NCBI RefSeq assembly: GCF_030813435.1
Contig: NZ_JAUSUG010000005.1
Span: 1-64,000, forward strand
DNA from: Evansella vedderi
Lineage (GTDB): Bacteria > Bacillota > Bacilli > Bacillales > Salisediminibacteriaceae
Direction of reading: 5' to 3'
Length of the DNA: 64,000 bases
This document shows, piece after piece, positions 52,615-62,422 of the stretch; positions within the stretch are counted from its first letter, which is position 1; every line of letters starts with the position of its first letter. The position numbers and the translations under genes were made by a program. The notes beneath the pieces are model-generated. The model was not told the origin of the DNA. It did not search any database and saw only the letters and a list, made by a program, of their open reading frames with translations.

Positions 52615-54783
52615 ATGTCGAAAAAACGAATATTATTTGGAAGTGCCTTCATAGCAGCTATTTTTGTTTTTGGCTTTATTGTTTATTTAGGAATTATATT
52701 GTTTGGAAATTATGCTATTGATAATAAAGAGCTTGTTATGAATGCTGCATCAACCGTTGAAACGGGCGATGGGGATTTAATAACAAGACTATATTTCGAG
52801 AATCGCGATATTGTTAGTCTTGATGAAATTCCCGAACATGTACAACACGCCTTCTTGGCAGTGGAAGATCATCGATTTTTTTCCCACCAAGGAATAGACT
52901 TTCGGGCTATTGGACGAGCACTGTATAGGGATATTTTAGCTGGCTCAAAGGTGGAGGGAGGAAGTACCATTACCCAACAGCTAGCAAAAAATGTTTTCTT
53001 GACCCATGATAAAACATGGCTTAGAAAAACAAAGGAAGTGCTCATTGCTATTAACTTAGAGTATAGGTATTCCAAGGAAGACATCCTTGAAATGTACTTA
53101 AATAGGATTTATTTTGGCCATGGGGCACATGGTATACAAGCTGCCAGTCAATTATATTTTGATAAGCCTGTAAGTGAATTGTCAACGGAAGAGGGTGCTT
53201 TAATAGCAGCATTGCCGAAGGCACCAAATTACTATTCACCAATGAGAAACCCAGAGGAAAGTAAGGAAAGAAGAAATCTAGTGCTGGGGTTAATGGAGAG
53301 AAGGGGCTATTTATCTGCAGAAGAAGCAGTAAGATTACAAGGAAGAACGATCCCCACTACTTTTGCTCAAGTAACGGAAAACCCTGCATATCTTTCTTAT
53401 GTAGATTTAGTCTTAGATGAAGGGGAGAGGGTTTATAATATTTCTAAGGATGAAATATTAAAGGGAGGCTATCGAATTGTTGTGGAAATGGATCCTCATC
53501 TTCAAGAAAAAACCTACGATGCCTTTCAGGATAGTAATAATTTTCCCGCTCCTTTGGGGGAGAATCATGTAGAAGGGAGTATTGTACTCCTTGACCATCA
53601 AACTGGAGGAGTAGTTGCTGTTCAAGGTGGACGTTATTACGTACAGCAGGGTTTTAATCGAGCTATAGCTAAACGTCAACCTGGCTCTATTTTAAAACCA
53701 ATGGCAGTCTTTGCCCCTGCATTAGAATCGGGTAACTATCATCCATACTCTCTATTAACGGATGAGCTCATAGACTATAATGGTTATTCTCCTCGAAACT
53801 ATAACCATCAATATAGTGGTGAAATTACGATGTATGATGCCTTAAAGGACTCTGCTAATGCCCCAGCGGTATGGCTTCTTAATGAACTGGGAATTGATCT
53901 AGTTGTAGACAGTCTAAAGGCACAAAATATCGAAATAAATGAACCTGGATTAGCTTTGGCCCTTGGGGGTTTACATGATGGAGTTTCTCCTTTGCAGATG
54001 GCAGCAGCATATGGCACATTTGCAAACGGTGGTATTTACCGTGAGCCATATTTTATTAAAGAAATATATGATCGAAATGGTAATCTTGTTGCAGAAAGAA
54101 AGGGAATAGAAGAACAGGTGCTGTCCCCTCAAACCGCCTGGTATATGACTCGAATGCTAGAAGCGGTTGTAAAAGAAGGTACAGGTGCATCTGGAATATA
54201 TGATGGTCCCCTAGCGGGAAAAACCGGTACAACCTCCTTCGAAGGTATAACTGGAGCAAACAGAGATATTTGGTTTGCTGGGTATACACCGGAACTATCA
54301 GGAGCTATTTGGATGGGGTATGATCGAACAGATGAAGATAACTATTTAACGGCCAGCAGCAGTTTACCGACAAAATTATTTAAGGACATTTTGACAGTAG
54401 GGAAAACAGAAATGGATCAGAATATTGCTTTTGAGGTTCCCGATGGTGTAACGGATCTAGAAGAGCCAATTCGATTTGTAGGAATAAAAGATTTAACTGC
54501 AGATGTTTCCCTTGGATTAAGGGGGGCCACCGTCCATTTACAATGGTCAGGTAGTGCTGATGATCGACTTCACTATGTTATATATGAAAAGAAAGAAGAT
54601 GGTATTCAAAAGGTAGGAGAAGTAGTTGGAGAACATGAATACAGAATCACAGGGAAAAATATATTTTCTCAGAATGCTTATGTAGTTGTTCCATATAGTC
54701 CACAAATTGAAAGGGAAGGCCTTCCTTCTAATGTTGTAGAAGCGAGATTCCGTTTGTTTTCTCAAGATGATAATGCATCCTAA
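52615..54783 (+). CDS. pbpF: Class A penicillin-binding protein (PBP2c/PbpF-like)
   Basis: About 722 residues: an N-terminal membrane anchor (about 5-33); a GT51 glycosyltransferase domain with EDHRFFSHQGID, GGSTITQQLAKN and LNRIYFGHGAHG; a transpeptidase domain with the serine motif PGSILKP, SAN motif KDSANAP and KTGTT box; and a C-terminal fibronectin-like tail. It polymerises and cross-links peptidoglycan outside the membrane. The start at ATG 52615 follows AGGGGGGTGA. pbpF precedes hemEHY in B. subtilis too, where it is expressed in the forespore. Confidence 0.9.
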   Translation: MSKKRILFGSAFIAAIFVFGFIVYLGIILFGNYAIDNKELVMNAASTVETGDGDLITRLYFENRDIVSLDEIPEHVQHAFLAVEDHRFFSHQGIDFRAIGRALYRDILAGSKVEGGSTITQQLAKNVFLTHDKTWLRKTKEVLIAINLEYRYSKEDILEMYLNRIYFGHGAHGIQAASQLYFDKPVSELSTEEGALIAALPKAPNYYSPMRNPEESKERRNLVLGLMERRGYLSAEEAVRLQGRTIPTTFAQVTENPAYLSYVDLVLDEGERVYNISKDEILKGGYRIVVEMDPHLQEKTYDAFQDSNNFPAPLGENHVEGSIVLLDHQTGGVVAVQGGRYYVQQGFNRAIAKRQPGSILKPMAVFAPALESGNYHPYSLLTDELIDYNGYSPRNYNHQYSGEITMYDALKDSANAPAVWLLNELGIDLVVDSLKAQNIEINEPGLALALGGLHDGVSPLQMAAAYGTFANGGIYREPYFIKEIYDRNGNLVAERKGIEEQVLSPQTAWYMTRMLEAVVKEGTGASGIYDGPLAGKTGTTSFEGITGANRDIWFAGYTPELSGAIWMGYDRTDEDNYLTASSSLPTKLFKDILTVGKTEMDQNIAFEVPDGVTDLEEPIRFVGIKDLTADVSLGLRGATVHLQWSGSADDRLHYVIYEKKEDGIQKVGEVVGEHEYRITGKNIFSQNAYVVVPYSPQIEREGLPSNVVEARFRLFSQDDNAS

Positions 54784-54803
54784 ATATTTCTAATGGAAGT
54801 TTA

Positions 54804-54836
54804 GGTGATCCTATCATGTCGTGGGGTCACCATTTT
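54804..54836 (+). terminator. Terminator of pbpF
   Basis: Stem GGTGATCC/GGGTCACC (54804-54811 with 54824-54831, one G-T pair) followed by ATTTTT. Confidence 0.7.
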
Positions 54837-54934
54837 TCATCTATTTTATGACATTTTCACTACAGAGGTGTACAAAATTACATAGTATTAGTATAGTAAA
54901 AACGATTTAGTTAAAATTATATATTTATTTTTAT

Positions 54935-55150
54935 AGGCTCTTTTCGGATAGATTGTTTTTATTTGATAACTCGAAGGAGTAAAAGGTGGCGACTCCAGCG
55001 ACGAGCAAACGGAGTGGCGCAGGAGCATAGCTTTCTAGAGTTGGCTACGAGTTGTCTCGACACAAGTATCTACAGAGCAAAGCTGGTAGAGGAAGAGACA
55101 GGGACATTGTGTGGCTGTCAAAAAGCAATAATCTTTTAGGAAAACAGCCT
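54935..55150 (+). repeat. Family D repeat, 216-bp mosaic copy
   Basis: Bounded by AGGCTCTTTTC and GAAAACAGCCT (one mismatch between inverted ends). It contains GGTGGCGACTCCAGCGACGA and the GTCTCGAC...GAGGAAGAGAC palindrome (55053-55099) that is also in the 24564 and 52117 elements. It occupies most of the gap between pbpF and hemE; its right end is 50 bases from the hemE start. Confidence 0.75.
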
Positions 55151-55200
55151 TTTTTTAAATTTTTTTTAAATATAACTTTGATATGAAGAGGTGTTAGATA

Positions 55201-56259
55201 ATGGGTGAAGTCAATATGTTTAACGATATGTTTTTGAGATCATGTAGAAAGGAAGCAATCGAACATGTACCTGTATGGTATATGCGTCAAGCGGGACGGT
55301 CACAACCAGAATATCGTGAATTAAAAAAGAAATATTCACTAGAGGAGATTACTCACCGTCCAGAGACTTGTGCGTATGTAACTAAACTCCCGGTAGACCA
55401 GTACAATAATGATGCAGCTATTTTATATAAGGATATTATGACCCCTCTTCCTGCAATAGGAGTAGATGTGGAAATAAAAAAGGGGATTGGACCTGTAATA
55501 CATAATCCAATAAGCACCCTTGAAGATGTAATGAAATTAGGAACAATAGAACCAGAAAAGGACGTAGACTTTGTTCTGGAAACAATTAAGATTTTAAGAA
55601 CTCAGTTAACAGTTCCTTTAATTAGCTTCGGAGGTGCCCCCTTTACCCTTGCGAGCTACATGATTGAAGGTGGACCTTCCAAAAACTATAATAAAACGAA
55701 AGCGTTCATGTATTCACAAAATGAAGCTTGGTTCCTATTAATGGATAAACTTGCGGACATGACAATTACCTATGTAAAGTCACAAATTAAAGCCGGGGCA
55801 CAAGCCATTCAAATATTTGATTCTTGGGTAGGAACGCTCAATCAAGAGGATTATCGAAAGTTTGTAAAGCCAGTTATGCAAAGAATTTTCTCTGAATTAA
55901 GAGGAGAAGGAGTACCTCTCATTATGTTTGGAGTAGGAGCAAGGCATTTAACCCAAGATTGGCATGACTTACCTTTAGATGTTGTAGGGCTTGACTGGAG
56001 ATATCCAATTGGAGAAGCGAGAAAGAACGGCATAACAAAAGCGGTTCAAGGAAATCTAGATCCTAGTCTATTGATTGCCCCTTGGAATGTTATTGAGGAA
56101 AAGGCAAAAGCCATTATTGATCAAGGCTTGGAACAACCAGGTTTCATCTTTAACCTAGGTCATGGTGTCTTCCCGGAAATACAACCAGCAACTTTAAAGC
56201 GTTTAACAAGCTTCGTGCACGAATATTCAGCTGAAAAGTTAGCTGCTAAGAACCAATAA
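55201..56259 (+). CDS. hemE: Uroporphyrinogen decarboxylase HemE
   Basis: 352 residues, converting uroporphyrinogen III to coproporphyrinogen [18 protein letters not shown] with the catalytic arginine, the aspartate in [31 protein letters not shown] and NLGHGVFP are all family blocks. GAGGTG lies 8 bases before the ATG. It is the first gene of hemE-hemH-hemY (gaps of 24 and 7 bases). Confidence 0.97.
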   Translation: MGEVNMFNDMFLRSCRKEAIEHVPVWYMRQAGRSQPEYRELKKKYSLEEITHRPETCAYVTKLPVDQYNNDAAILYKDIMTPLPAIGVDVEIKKGIGPVIHNPISTLEDVMKLGTIEPEKDVDFVLETIKILRTQLTVPLISFGGAPFTLASYMIEGGPSKNYNKTKAFMYSQNEAWFLLMDKLADMTITYVKSQIKAGAQAIQIFDSWVGTLNQEDYRKFVKPVMQRIFSELRGEGVPLIMFGVGARHLTQDWHDLPLDVVGLDWRYPIGEARKNGITKAVQGNLDPSLLIAPWNVIEEKAKAIIDQGLEQPGFIFNLGHGVFPEIQPATLKRLTSFVHEYSAEKLAAKNQ

Positions 56260-56283
56260 AAATAATGAGGTGTGTAAAGGAAA

Positions 56284-57213
56284 ATGAGTAAAACTGTAGG
56301 ATTATTAGTAATGGCATATGGAACTCCAAGAAAAATAGAAGAAGTGGAACCTTATTATACTCATATTCGGAGAGGACGCAAGCCTTCTAAGGAGCAGCTA
56401 GATGATCTAACTGAAAGATATGAAGCTATTGGCGGTATTTCTCCGTTAGCAAAAATTACGGAAGATCAAACGAAAAAACTGGAAGAAGAATTAAACAGGC
56501 GATTTACTGATCGACAGTTTCGCTCTTATCAAGGTTTAAAACATATTGACCCATTCATTGAGGATGCAATACAACAGATGAAGGAAGATGGAATTGAAGA
56601 GGCAGTGAGTATTGTATTAGCTCCTCATTATTCTACCTTCAGTGTAAAGTCTTATAACGGACGTGCACACGAAGAGTCAGAATCTATTCAAGGGCCAAAA
56701 ATAACGAGTATTGACAGCTGGTACGATGAACCAAAGTTTATTGAATATTGGGCAGATCAGATTGTAAAAACGAGGGAACAAATGACGGAAGAGGAAAGGG
56801 CAAATCACGTGGTTATTTTCTCAGCCCATAGTTTACCAGAACGAATTCTCCAAAGTGGCGACCCTTACCCTGATCAGCTTAGGGAAACTGCTGATTTAAT
56901 AGTGGAAAAAGCTGGTGTACAAAACTATGCTATAGGCTGGCAAAGTGAAGGTAATACACCTGAACCGTGGCTCGGACCAGATGTACAAGATCTAACTCGA
57001 GAACTATACGAGAAAGAAAAGTATAAAGCGTTTGTGTATTGTCCTGTAGGGTTTGTTGCTGACCATTTGGAAGTACTTTATGACAATGATTATGAGTGTA
57101 AAGTAGTGACAGATGAATTGGGAGCAAAATACTATCGCCCGGAGATGCCTAATGCTAAAAAGGAATTTATTGATACATTAGCGACAGTGGTAGAAAAACA
57201 CTTAAAAGGGTGA
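56284..57213 (+). CDS. hemH: Coproporphyrin ferrochelatase HemH (CpfC)
   Basis: 309 residues, monomeric Firmicute ferrochelatase. The catalytic histidine is in [12 protein letters not shown] and the metal-site glutamate in [34 protein letters not shown] is the standard N-terminus. In Firmicutes it inserts iron into coproporphyrin III, the step after HemY oxidation. AGGTGTGTAAAGG precedes the ATG. Confidence 0.96.
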   Translation: MSKTVGLLVMAYGTPRKIEEVEPYYTHIRRGRKPSKEQLDDLTERYEAIGGISPLAKITEDQTKKLEEELNRRFTDRQFRSYQGLKHIDPFIEDAIQQMKEDGIEEAVSIVLAPHYSTFSVKSYNGRAHEESESIQGPKITSIDSWYDEPKFIEYWADQIVKTREQMTEEERANHVVIFSAHSLPERILQSGDPYPDQLRETADLIVEKAGVQNYAIGWQSEGNTPEPWLGPDVQDLTRELYEKEKYKAFVYCPVGFVADHLEVLYDNDYECKVVTDELGAKYYRPEMPNAKKEFIDTLATVVEKHLKG

Positions 57214-57220
57214 GGAAAAA

Positions 57221-58669
57221 ATGAGTAAGAAGAGAATAGCTATCGTTGGTGGTGGAATTACAGGATTGAGTGCAGCCTTTTATTTACAAAAAGAAGTGAA
57301 GGAAAAGAAATTAAAAGCTGAGATTATGCTATATGAATCCTCCTCAAGGCTAGGTGGAAACATCCAAACGGATTATTCTAACGGGTTTGTTTCTGAATTG
57401 GGGCCAGATTCCTATTTAGCAAGAAAAAATAGTATGACTCAACTTATCAAGGATGTGGGGTTAGGGGAGGACCTTGTTTATAATAGCTCCGGTAAATCCT
57501 ACATCCTCCATGAAGGCTCCTTATATCCTATGCCAGGTGGAGCCATTATGGGAATTCCAACACAATGGGGCCCATTCTTGGGTACGAAGCTATTTTCTTT
57601 AAGTGGTAAAGCGAGGGCAGCAGGAGATCTTTTCTTACCAAGAGCAATAAAGAACGGGAAGGATATTTCCCTTGGACATTTCTTTCGTAAACGTTTAGGA
57701 AATGAAGTTGTAGACCGGCTCATTGATCCGTTACTATCTGGGATTTACGCTGGTGATCTTGATCGGATTAGCTTAAGAGCCACTTTTCCCCATTTTGAAC
57801 AAATGGAGAAGAAATACCGCAGCATGATTGTAGGAATGAAATCCTCCATTGCGAAACAACAATCCGTAGCACCATCTCGCGGTCCAGGTAAAGGAAAACC
57901 GAAAGGAATGTTCCTTTCCCTTAAAAGGGGTCTTCAATCATTAGTCGATGCAGTAGAGAATAGTCTTGGTGAAAGTATAGTAAAGAAGAATGCTAGACTT
58001 TTAAAAATTCAAAAACATGATAAGCAATATATGTTACGATTTGAAGATGGACGTACGGATATTGTGGATTATTTAATACTTACTACCCCGCATAAGATTT
58101 CGTATGATCTTCTTAGAGACTATTCGGCTGTACAATATTTAAAGGAAATTCCAGCTACATCTGTAGCTACAATTGTATTAGCATTTCCGAAGTCAGCTGT
58201 TAAAAAGGATATAGATGGAACTGGATTTGTAGTGTCCAAAAAGACCTCTGATTACTCTATAACAGCCTGTACATGGACCCACAAAAAATGGATGCACTCA
58301 ACTCCAGAGGGGTATGTATCCCTTAGGGGGTATGTTGGACGTTTTGGTGAAGATGATATTGTCCATAAGTCGGATGAAGAAATTCTCAGTCTAGTAATGA
58401 AAGACTTAAATCAGATAATGGAAATTGAAGGGGAGCCGGAGCACTTTAGGATTACCCGCTGGAAAGAGACAATGCCTCAATACGAAGTAGGCCACGTTGA
58501 ACGTATAAAAGAATTGAATGAAGGATTGCATAGAGAACTTCCAGGTTTATTTATAACTGGAGCCTCTTTTGAGGGTATCGGTCTTCCTGACTGCATTGAT
58601 CAAGGAAAGAAAACTGCTTTTAACATTGTAGATCAATTAACAAGTTATTCCATGGAAGCAGGAGATTAG
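57221..58669 (+). CDS. hemY: Coproporphyrinogen III oxidase HemY (CgoX)
   Basis: 482 residues, FAD-dependent and oxygen-using. N-terminal dinucleotide-binding VGGGITGLSAAFYLQ, then GGNIQTDYSNGFVSELGPDS, the lysine-rich loop RGPGKGKPKGMFLSLKRGL and the C-terminal FAD contact FITGASFEGIGLPDCI. It oxidises coproporphyrinogen III to coproporphyrin III in the coproporphyrin-dependent pathway. A GTGAGG site lies upstream. Last gene of the operon, with a GC-rich terminator 40 bases behind the stop. Confidence 0.95.
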   Translation: MSKKRIAIVGGGITGLSAAFYLQKEVKEKKLKAEIMLYESSSRLGGNIQTDYSNGFVSELGPDSYLARKNSMTQLIKDVGLGEDLVYNSSGKSYILHEGSLYPMPGGAIMGIPTQWGPFLGTKLFSLSGKARAAGDLFLPRAIKNGKDISLGHFFRKRLGNEVVDRLIDPLLSGIYAGDLDRISLRATFPHFEQMEKKYRSMIVGMKSSIAKQQSVAPSRGPGKGKPKGMFLSLKRGLQSLVDAVENSLGESIVKKNARLLKIQKHDKQYMLRFEDGRTDIVDYLILTTPHKISYDLLRDYSAVQYLKEIPATSVATIVLAFPKSAVKKDIDGTGFVVSKKTSDYSITACTWTHKKWMHSTPEGYVSLRGYVGRFGEDDIVHKSDEEILSLVMKDLNQIMEIEGEPEHFRITRWKETMPQYEVGHVERIKELNEGLHRELPGLFITGASFEGIGLPDCIDQGKKTAFNIVDQLTSYSMEAGD

Positions 58670-58708
58670 TAGAGACAGAGGGAAAAAACAATTGCATATA
58701 TAAAAAAT

Positions 58709-58745
58709 ACCGCACGGCCTTATATATGGCGTGCGGTTTTCCTGA
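58709..58745 (+). terminator. Terminator of hemEHY
   Basis: Stem ACCGCACG/CGTGCGGT (58709-58716 with 58730-58737) with inner GCC/GG pairing, followed by TTT. Confidence 0.85.
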
Positions 58746-58819
58746 TGAAGGAAATTATATGAGAAAGTGGGGGAGTTATATTTTCCAATTACCCTTTTTG
58801 CCCCAGTTTTTAAACATAT

Positions 58820-58945
58820 TTTTTTAAAGGCTCTATTAAAGGATAATGTTGATTTTTTGTCACTGCTCCCGAACCGCCCGCGGAAAGCGAGTAGCAGAAG
58901 CGAAAATCAATATCAAAGTTTAACAGAACCTTTTAAAAAATATTA
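58820..58945. repeat. Inverted-end repeat with short GC-rich core
   Basis: Left arm TTTTTTAAAGGCTCTATTAA and further to GTTGATTTT; right arm from AAAATCAATATCAAAG to AACAGAACCTTTTAAAAAA is its imperfect inverse, about three quarters matching. The core CCGCCCGCGGAAAGCGAGTA resembles the right half of family E at 24975. A 66-codon frame spanning it is not credible. Confidence 0.65.
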
Positions 58946-59000
58946 TAAAGAATTCATCTCACCATAATAATGGAGTTACCAAATTAAAAATGTAGCGCTG

Positions 59001-59070
59001 TGTCGTAAAGGGTAGAAATTACCGATAATTTGTTCGTATTTATAAAATAAAAGGAGCCTTTGTCGTAAAG
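59001..59070 (+). promoter_or_regulatory. Two TGTCGTAAAG direct repeats before the kinase gene
   Basis: The decamer TGTCGTAAAG occurs at 59001-59010 and again at 59061-59070, exactly 60 bases apart, upstream of the histidine kinase start at 59135. It differs by one base from the Spo0A box core TGTCGAA within its first seven bases. A regulator site is possible; no clear SigA or SigH promoter could be assigned. Confidence 0.3.
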
Positions 59071-59134
59071 TTCTTTCTCTCTTATCGTTAAAGTTGTCTT
59101 ATACTTATTTTGGGACAAAATAATGGGGTGATAG

Positions 59135-60277
59135 ATGATGACACACCAAAAATATGATCTGTCTAATTATTTGTTTGATAAGAAGCCGCTCATCATCAAA
59201 GAAATAATAGAAGCATATGACAAGGAAATCTCAAATAACATGGTGGATTTTGCTATATTTAGTAATGGAGTTTCTAATTTATATGAGCTTTTTTTACAAA
59301 AGGTTGCAGGGAATTCTAGTGAACAAGTGGTTAATATAGGTGTAAAAATCGAAAAATTCAGGAAAGGCGAAAAAATTACGCTGGAGAACTTTCTATCTTT
59401 TATGGAATCGGCACGACTGATTATCGAAAAATGGATTATTTCTATTCCAGGTGAGGAGATTGTTAAGTCGAAGGGAATTGCAGAACTGAATAAGTTTTTT
59501 TTGGATATACAAAGGGAAATAACTCTCCAGCTCAATAAGGTAAACGAAGATAGATTAAAGGTTAAGAATGCAGAGGTTTATCGATTGGAAAAGGAAAGAA
59601 TGCAAATTTTATCTAAGCTCTCCAATAGCTTCGCACATGAAATTCGAAACCCATTAACCTCGATAAAAGGTTTTATTCAGTTATTGGAAAGTCGTATTGA
59701 CAAACCAGCAGATACTGATGAAAGAAAATATTTTGATTATATTAATCGTGAAATTAAGGAACTAGAGGTACAGGTAAATCAAATTTTATTTTTATCTGAC
59801 AGAAAGAACCATCAAGACTATAATTTAAAGTCTATTTCATTAAATCAAATCGTGTTACACGTTTTAAGAACCTTTCAACCTATTATTAATGAGCACAGAA
59901 TCCAATTAGATATAAAATTACCTAAACATTCGATGGTGAATGGGATAGAAGATCATCTGAAATTAGCCGTTTTTAAGTTATTACAAAATGCTGTGGATGC
60001 TTTATTAATGAAAGAAAAGGAACGGAAAATAAAAATAACCCTCAACACTAAGAAAGATGAGGTAGTCTTATCTGTTACAAATAATGGCCCCCCCATACCT
60101 GAAGTTATTAAAAACAGCTTATTTGATCCATTTGTAAGTACGAAGGAGTTAGGTAAAGGTATTGGACTTGCCATTACAAAGCAAATTGTTGAAAAGCATC
60201 ACGGAAAAATATATTGTAGATCAGAAGGGAAATGGACCTCGTTTCAATTAGTTTTTCCATATATTTTAGGAAAGTAA
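59135..60277 (+). CDS. Soluble sensor histidine kinase, sporulation-kinase-like
   Basis: 380 residues with no transmembrane helix. An unfamiliar helical N-terminal domain of about 150 residues is followed by the phosphoacceptor H168 in SFAHEIRNPLTSIKGFIQLL, the style of KinA-KinE of the Spo0 phosphorelay. Then N-box KLLQNAVDALLM, FDPFVSTKE and G-box GKGIGLAITKQIVEKHHG. There is no PAS domain that I can recognise and no response regulator next door. It lies 93 bases upstream of spo0B, the phosphotransferase such kinases ultimately feed. Function as a phosphorelay entry kinase is inference. Confidence 0.82.
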   Translation: MMTHQKYDLSNYLFDKKPLIIKEIIEAYDKEISNNMVDFAIFSNGVSNLYELFLQKVAGNSSEQVVNIGVKIEKFRKGEKITLENFLSFMESARLIIEKWIISIPGEEIVKSKGIAELNKFFLDIQREITLQLNKVNEDRLKVKNAEVYRLEKERMQILSKLSNSFAHEIRNPLTSIKGFIQLLESRIDKPADTDERKYFDYINREIKELEVQVNQILFLSDRKNHQDYNLKSISLNQIVLHVLRTFQPIINEHRIQLDIKLPKHSMVNGIEDHLKLAVFKLLQNAVDALLMKEKERKIKITLNTKKDEVVLSVTNNGPPIPEVIKNSLFDPFVSTKELGKGIGLAITKQIVEKHHGKIYCRSEGKWTSFQLVFPYILGK

Positions 60278-60370
60278 GGAAAATATTTAAAGAAAACCTC
60301 GATACATGTAGTATAATAGGAGAAAATCTTACCATCTATAATTAAGTGGATATTTCATAGGAGTGTTAAT

Positions 60371-60898
60371 ATGAGGAAATGGGAAGTCGTAGATGTATTA
60401 CGGCACTACCGTCATGATTGGTTGAATAAACTGCAATTAATTAAGGGGAATTTAGATATAGGAAGGATTGAAAAGGTAGAGGGGTTAATACAAGAAGTTA
60501 TCCAACAATCGAAAAATGAAAGCGATTTGTCTAACTTAAATAGTCAAAAGTTAGCTGAGAGGTTGCTTACTTTTAATTGGGAGGAACATCCATATGTTCT
60601 CTTTTATGAAATTTTAACAGAGGATAAAAATTGGGGGCCTATAGAGAGTAGAGTTATGGGTATATTAAATCATATATTCCTGTTATTTGATTCCCATGCA
60701 AAGTATGGTTATGATAACCAGTTAATTGTTATCTTGAAGGATGTAGATGGTGCAGAACTGGAATTGGACTATCACGGGCAGCTTTTACTTAATGATAACT
60801 GGCATTCTGACTTAGAGAATTTTCAGAAGCAATATGCAAATGTAATAAGAAAAATAGAATGGGATGAAAATGGATTGTTTTTAAACATTCATTTTTAA
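60371..60898 (+). CDS. spo0B: Sporulation phosphotransferase Spo0B
   Basis: 175 residues. The phosphoacceptor histidine is H15 in YRHDWLNKLQLIKGN, on the first of two helices that form the four-helix bundle of the dimer; a degenerate kinase-like C-terminal domain follows. Spo0B moves phosphate from Spo0F to Spo0A. It is slightly shorter at the N-terminus than the B. subtilis protein, where the histidine is at 30. TAGGAG precedes the ATG by 8 bases. obg follows after 35 bases, as in B. subtilis, but rplU-rpmA are not upstream. Confidence 0.92.
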   Translation: MRKWEVVDVLRHYRHDWLNKLQLIKGNLDIGRIEKVEGLIQEVIQQSKNESDLSNLNSQKLAERLLTFNWEEHPYVLFYEILTEDKNWGPIESRVMGILNHIFLLFDSHAKYGYDNQLIVILKDVDGAELELDYHGQLLLNDNWHSDLENFQKQYANVIRKIEWDENGLFLNIHF

Positions 60899-60933
60899 TG
60901 TTCTTTGGAAAGTAATGAATGAGGTGAAACAGC

Positions 60934-62217
60934 ATGTTTGTAGATAAGGTTAAAATATATGTGAAAGCCGGAGACGGCGGAAATGGTATGGTTGCTTATA
61001 GACGTGAAAAGTACGTTCCAGATGGGGGGCCGGCAGGCGGTGACGGTGGAAAGGGAGCTGATGTGGTTTTTCAAGTGGAAGAGGGTTTAAGAACTCTTAT
61101 GGACTTCCGATATCAAAAACATTTTAAGGCGGAACGCGGAGAAAACGGCAGGCCAAAAAATCAGCACGGAAAAAGCCGTGATGACATGATTGTTAAGGTC
61201 CCTCCTGGAACAACTGTTATAGACGAGGATACTGGCAAAATCATTGCTGATTTAACAGAACATGGTCAGCGAGCAGTAATTGCCCACGGCGGACGAGGAG
61301 GTAGAGGAAATAGCCGTTTTGCTACCCCTGCTAACCCAGCCCCTGAAATTGCTGAAAATGGTCAACCGGGACAGGAGAGGAACTTAGTTTTAGAATTAAA
61401 GGTTCTAGCTGATGTGGGACTTGTTGGCTTTCCTAGTGTAGGTAAATCTACACTCCTTTCTGTTGTATCTGCAGCAAGACCTAAAATAGCGGAATACCAT
61501 TTTACAACATTGACGCCTAATTTAGGTGTTGTGGAAACAGATGATAATCGAAGCTTTGTAATGGCTGATTTACCAGGTTTAATTGAAGGTGCCCACTCCG
61601 GTGTAGGGTTAGGACATCAGTTTTTAAGACATATTGAACGAACAAGGGTTATTGTCCATGTTATTGATATGAGTGGTTTAGAAGGAAGAGACCCTTACGA
61701 AGATTATATAACCATTAATGAAGAACTGGAGCAATATAACTTACGTTTGACGGAACGTCCACAAATAATCGTTGCAAATAAAATGGACTTACCGACCTCC
61801 GAAGAGAATTTAGCCCAATTCCAAGAAAAGGTTGGTAATGGTGTACAGATTTTCCCTATTTCTGCTGTAACGAAAAAGGGGTTGAACAGTTTACTGAGGG
61901 CTGTGGCTGATAAGATAGAAACAACTCCTGAGTTTCCATTATATGAAGAAGACCAAATAGAGCAACGTGTTGTTTATAAATTCCAAAAACAAGAAGAACC
62001 TTTCCATATAACTCGTGATGATGATGGTGCCTTTGTTATTGAAGGGCATGAGATTGAAGAACTCTTTAAAATGACTAACTTCGACCGTGAGGATGCCGTA
62101 CGACGATTTGCTAGAAGGATGCGTCATATGGGCATTGATGAAGCTCTGAGGGAACGTGGAGCAGAAGACGGTGATACGGTTCGAATTTTAAATCATGAAT
62201 TTGAGTTTGTGGAATAA
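60934..62217 (+). CDS. obg: GTPase Obg
   Basis: 427 residues. An N-terminal glycine-rich Obg domain ([19 protein letters not shown] and further glycine clusters) to about 158, G domain with P-loop [11 protein letters not shown]2/G3 TTLTPNLG and [13 protein letters not shown] and SAVTKKG, and a C-terminal OCT domain from about 340. It is involved in 50S ribosome assembly and stress/sporulation signalling; in B. subtilis it is essential. Co-transcribed with spo0B; a terminator follows. Confidence 0.97.
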   Translation: MFVDKVKIYVKAGDGGNGMVAYRREKYVPDGGPAGGDGGKGADVVFQVEEGLRTLMDFRYQKHFKAERGENGRPKNQHGKSRDDMIVKVPPGTTVIDEDTGKIIADLTEHGQRAVIAHGGRGGRGNSRFATPANPAPEIAENGQPGQERNLVLELKVLADVGLVGFPSVGKSTLLSVVSAARPKIAEYHFTTLTPNLGVVETDDNRSFVMADLPGLIEGAHSGVGLGHQFLRHIERTRVIVHVIDMSGLEGRDPYEDYITINEELEQYNLRLTERPQIIVANKMDLPTSEENLAQFQEKVGNGVQIFPISAVTKKGLNSLLRAVADKIETTPEFPLYEEDQIEQRVVYKFQKQEEPFHITRDDDGAFVIEGHEIEELFKMTNFDREDAVRRFARRMRHMGIDEALRERGAEDGDTVRILNHEFEFVE

Positions 62218-62232
62218 GTAAAGTTTTCAGCA

Positions 62233-62280
62233 AAGGCTGTATTTGTGTTGCTTTTTTTAATATTGGAGAAACGGAAGGCA
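62233..62280 (+). repeat. Partial family D repeat
   Basis: AAGGCTGTATTTGTGTTGCT, then TATTGGAGAAACGGAAGGC, the left part of a family D element between obg and its terminator. Confidence 0.55.
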
Positions 62281-62300
62281 CCTGCTGAAAAAAACTAGGT

Positions 62301-62340
62301 AAAAAAGTAATTCCTCCTTTGGAATTACTTTTTTACTTTA
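62301..62340 (+). terminator. Terminator of spo0B-obg
   Basis: A 14-bp stem AAAAAAGTAATTCC/GGAATTACTTTTTT (62301-62314 with 62321-62334). Confidence 0.9.
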
Positions 62341-62359
62341 TATAAATACAGTAAATGTG

Positions 62360-62388
62360 TTGTCAAGAAATTAGTTGGTCTTTATAAT
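62360..62388 (+). promoter_or_regulatory. SigA-type promoter of pheB-pheA
   Basis: TTGTCA (62360-62365), a 17-bp spacer and a perfect TATAAT (62383-62388), 34 bases before the pheB start. The same hexamer pair and spacing occur at 6452-6480. Confidence 0.75.
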
Positions 62389-62422
62389 GAATAAATAGTA
62401 TTATTCGTAGGTGGTGTTGATA

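Noticed and set aside
58767-58967. 66-codon plus-strand frame after hemEHY
   Set aside because: It runs across an inverted-end repeat with a GC-rich core and has no convincing ribosome site.
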